From: Mesorhizobium sp. LHD-90
Lineage (GTDB): Bacteria > Pseudomonadota > Alphaproteobacteria > Rhizobiales > Rhizobiaceae
Assembly (NCBI RefSeq): GCF_030929505.1
Contig: NZ_JAVFVV010000010.1
Span: forward strand, 186,001 to 250,000
DNA: 64,000 bases
Reading direction: 5' to 3'
Below the pieces are notes generated by a model. It saw nothing but the letters and a program-made list of their open reading frames with translations, was not told where the DNA came from and did no database searches. Numbering within the stretch: the first letter of the stretch is position 1; each line of letters opens with the position of its first letter. Positions 63,422-64,000 of the stretch are shown in pieces. The position numbers and the translations under genes were made by a program.

Positions 63422-64000
63422 TTGGCCGGCTGCCTGGAGAAAAGTTGCTTGAACACCGGGAAGATGTCTGCCGGCTTAGCGATCCGCGTCATCTGAAAGT
63501 TGGGCCACTTCTGGCTGACGAGGCGATATGCACGCCACAGCGCAGTGCCGTTGTCGACCGAGCGAAAGATGTGGCTCTCGCGCTCGTCGATGATCTCGAC
63601 ATAAGCGTAATACTGACAGAGCTTTATCAATTCGTCGTTTAGGAGCCCGACGCAGTAATCGGAGTCCGTGGCGTCGTTGTCTCCGTCGGATGCCTGGGCT
63701 GCGTAGATGTTCCAGCGGCTGCTGGAATAGCGCTCGTGGATGATACGGCGCATCTCGCCCAACGCGGTGGACACGACGGTGCCGCCGCTTTGTGTGCTGT
63801 AGAAGAACGTTTCCTCATCCACCTCCCGCGCTTCGTGGGTGTGGCGGATGAAAACCACGTCGGTCCGCTCGTAGCGTCGCTTCAGGAAGAGGTGGAGCAG
63901 CACGAAAAAGCGTTTGGCCAGATCCTTCTCGCGCTCGCCCATAGAGGCGGAAACGTCCATGAGGCAAAACATGACCGCATTGGCGCTGGGAATGGGTTGT
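63418..64000 (-). CDS. yeaH: YeaH/DUF444 protein, C-terminal part (5' end outside window)
   Basis: The frame is open to base 64000, so the N-terminus is missing; the ATG at 63972 is internal. The visible part is a VWA-like domain with MIDAS-type FCLMDVSASMGE, as in YeaH. YeaH forms an operon with prkA (expected right of the window) and spoVR (downstream). The ending is normal. Confidence 0.88.
   Translation of the reverse strand, partial: QPIPSANAVMFCLMDVSASMGEREKDLAKRFFVLLHLFLKRRYERTDVVFIRHTHEAREVDEETFFYSTQSGGTVVSTALGEMRRIIHERYSSSRWNIYAAQASDGDNDATDSDYCVGLLNDELIKLCQYYAYVEIIDERESHIFRSVDNGTALWRAYRLVSQKWPNFQMTRIAKPADIFPVFKQLFSRQPAK

Overview
The window reads as chromosomal DNA of a high-GC alphaproteobacterium of the order Hyphomicrobiales, most like Mesorhizobium, Aminobacter or another Phyllobacteriaceae genus. 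The clues are a MucR/Ros zinc-finger regulator, a MocDEF (rhizopine-type) demethylase set, a MaoC-phosphotransacetylase fusion next to acetate kinase, a SpoVR/YeaH pair, and the density of ABC uptake operons. The genus is inference. I see no rRNA, tRNA, CRISPR array, prophage or plasmid backbone. Mobile DNA is limited to decayed remnants and two non-coding repeat elements.

Layout. 0-1.6 kb: end of an RbbA/YhhJ-type ABC-2 exporter. 1.8-14.7 kb: acetyl-phosphate and energy block with a MaoC-Pta fusion, AckA, a P2-type cation ATPase, a zinc alcohol dehydrogenase, a LuxR-TolB-TPR regulator, a small secreted orphan, phosphoketolase and a baeRF-like protein. Phosphoketolase makes acetyl-phosphate that AckA can turn into acetate and ATP. 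15-30.4 kb: a class V aminotransferase divergent from a coupled Lrp/LuxR regulator pair, then an OsmC-like protein, one HyuA, two HyuB proteins and a Dpp-type ABC transporter. This looks like import and hydrolysis of a cyclic amide or modified amino acid. 30.4-33.8 kb: decayed fragments, a TPC-motif metal ATPase, and mucR.

34-39 kb: mocD-mocE-mocF plus a strongly diverged PanB-like protein, divergent from a LacI regulator; a 267-bp MITE-like element sits in the shared upstream region. 39-42 kb: methionine transporter metQ-metN-metI. 42-49.7 kb: a sugar-type ABC transporter with a D-2-hydroxyacid dehydrogenase, an HpcH/HpaI aldolase, an ABM-domain protein and a NanR-like GntR regulator that has GGTATA-type repeats just upstream of its own start. 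49.9-50.2 kb: a long inverted repeat, followed by an orphan conserved gene.

51-60 kb holds the set I find most unusual. It has an Ehu-like polar amino-acid ABC transporter, a DoeB-like deacylase and a EutB-like dehydratase in one operon. An IclR regulator is divergent from it. A second two-gene operon encodes a creatinase/ectoine-hydrolase-like protein that has lost most metal ligands and a single chain carrying three RidA domains; a TetR regulator with a perfect palindrome lies beside it. This resembles ectoine catabolism but lacks eutA and eutC homologues and the usual regulators, so the substrate may differ. 60.3-64 kb: ArsR regulator, old-yellow-enzyme reductase, and the spoVR-yeaH stress genes running off the right edge.

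A shared architectural feature: in all four complete ABC operons a GC-rich hairpin lies directly downstream of the substrate-binding-protein gene.
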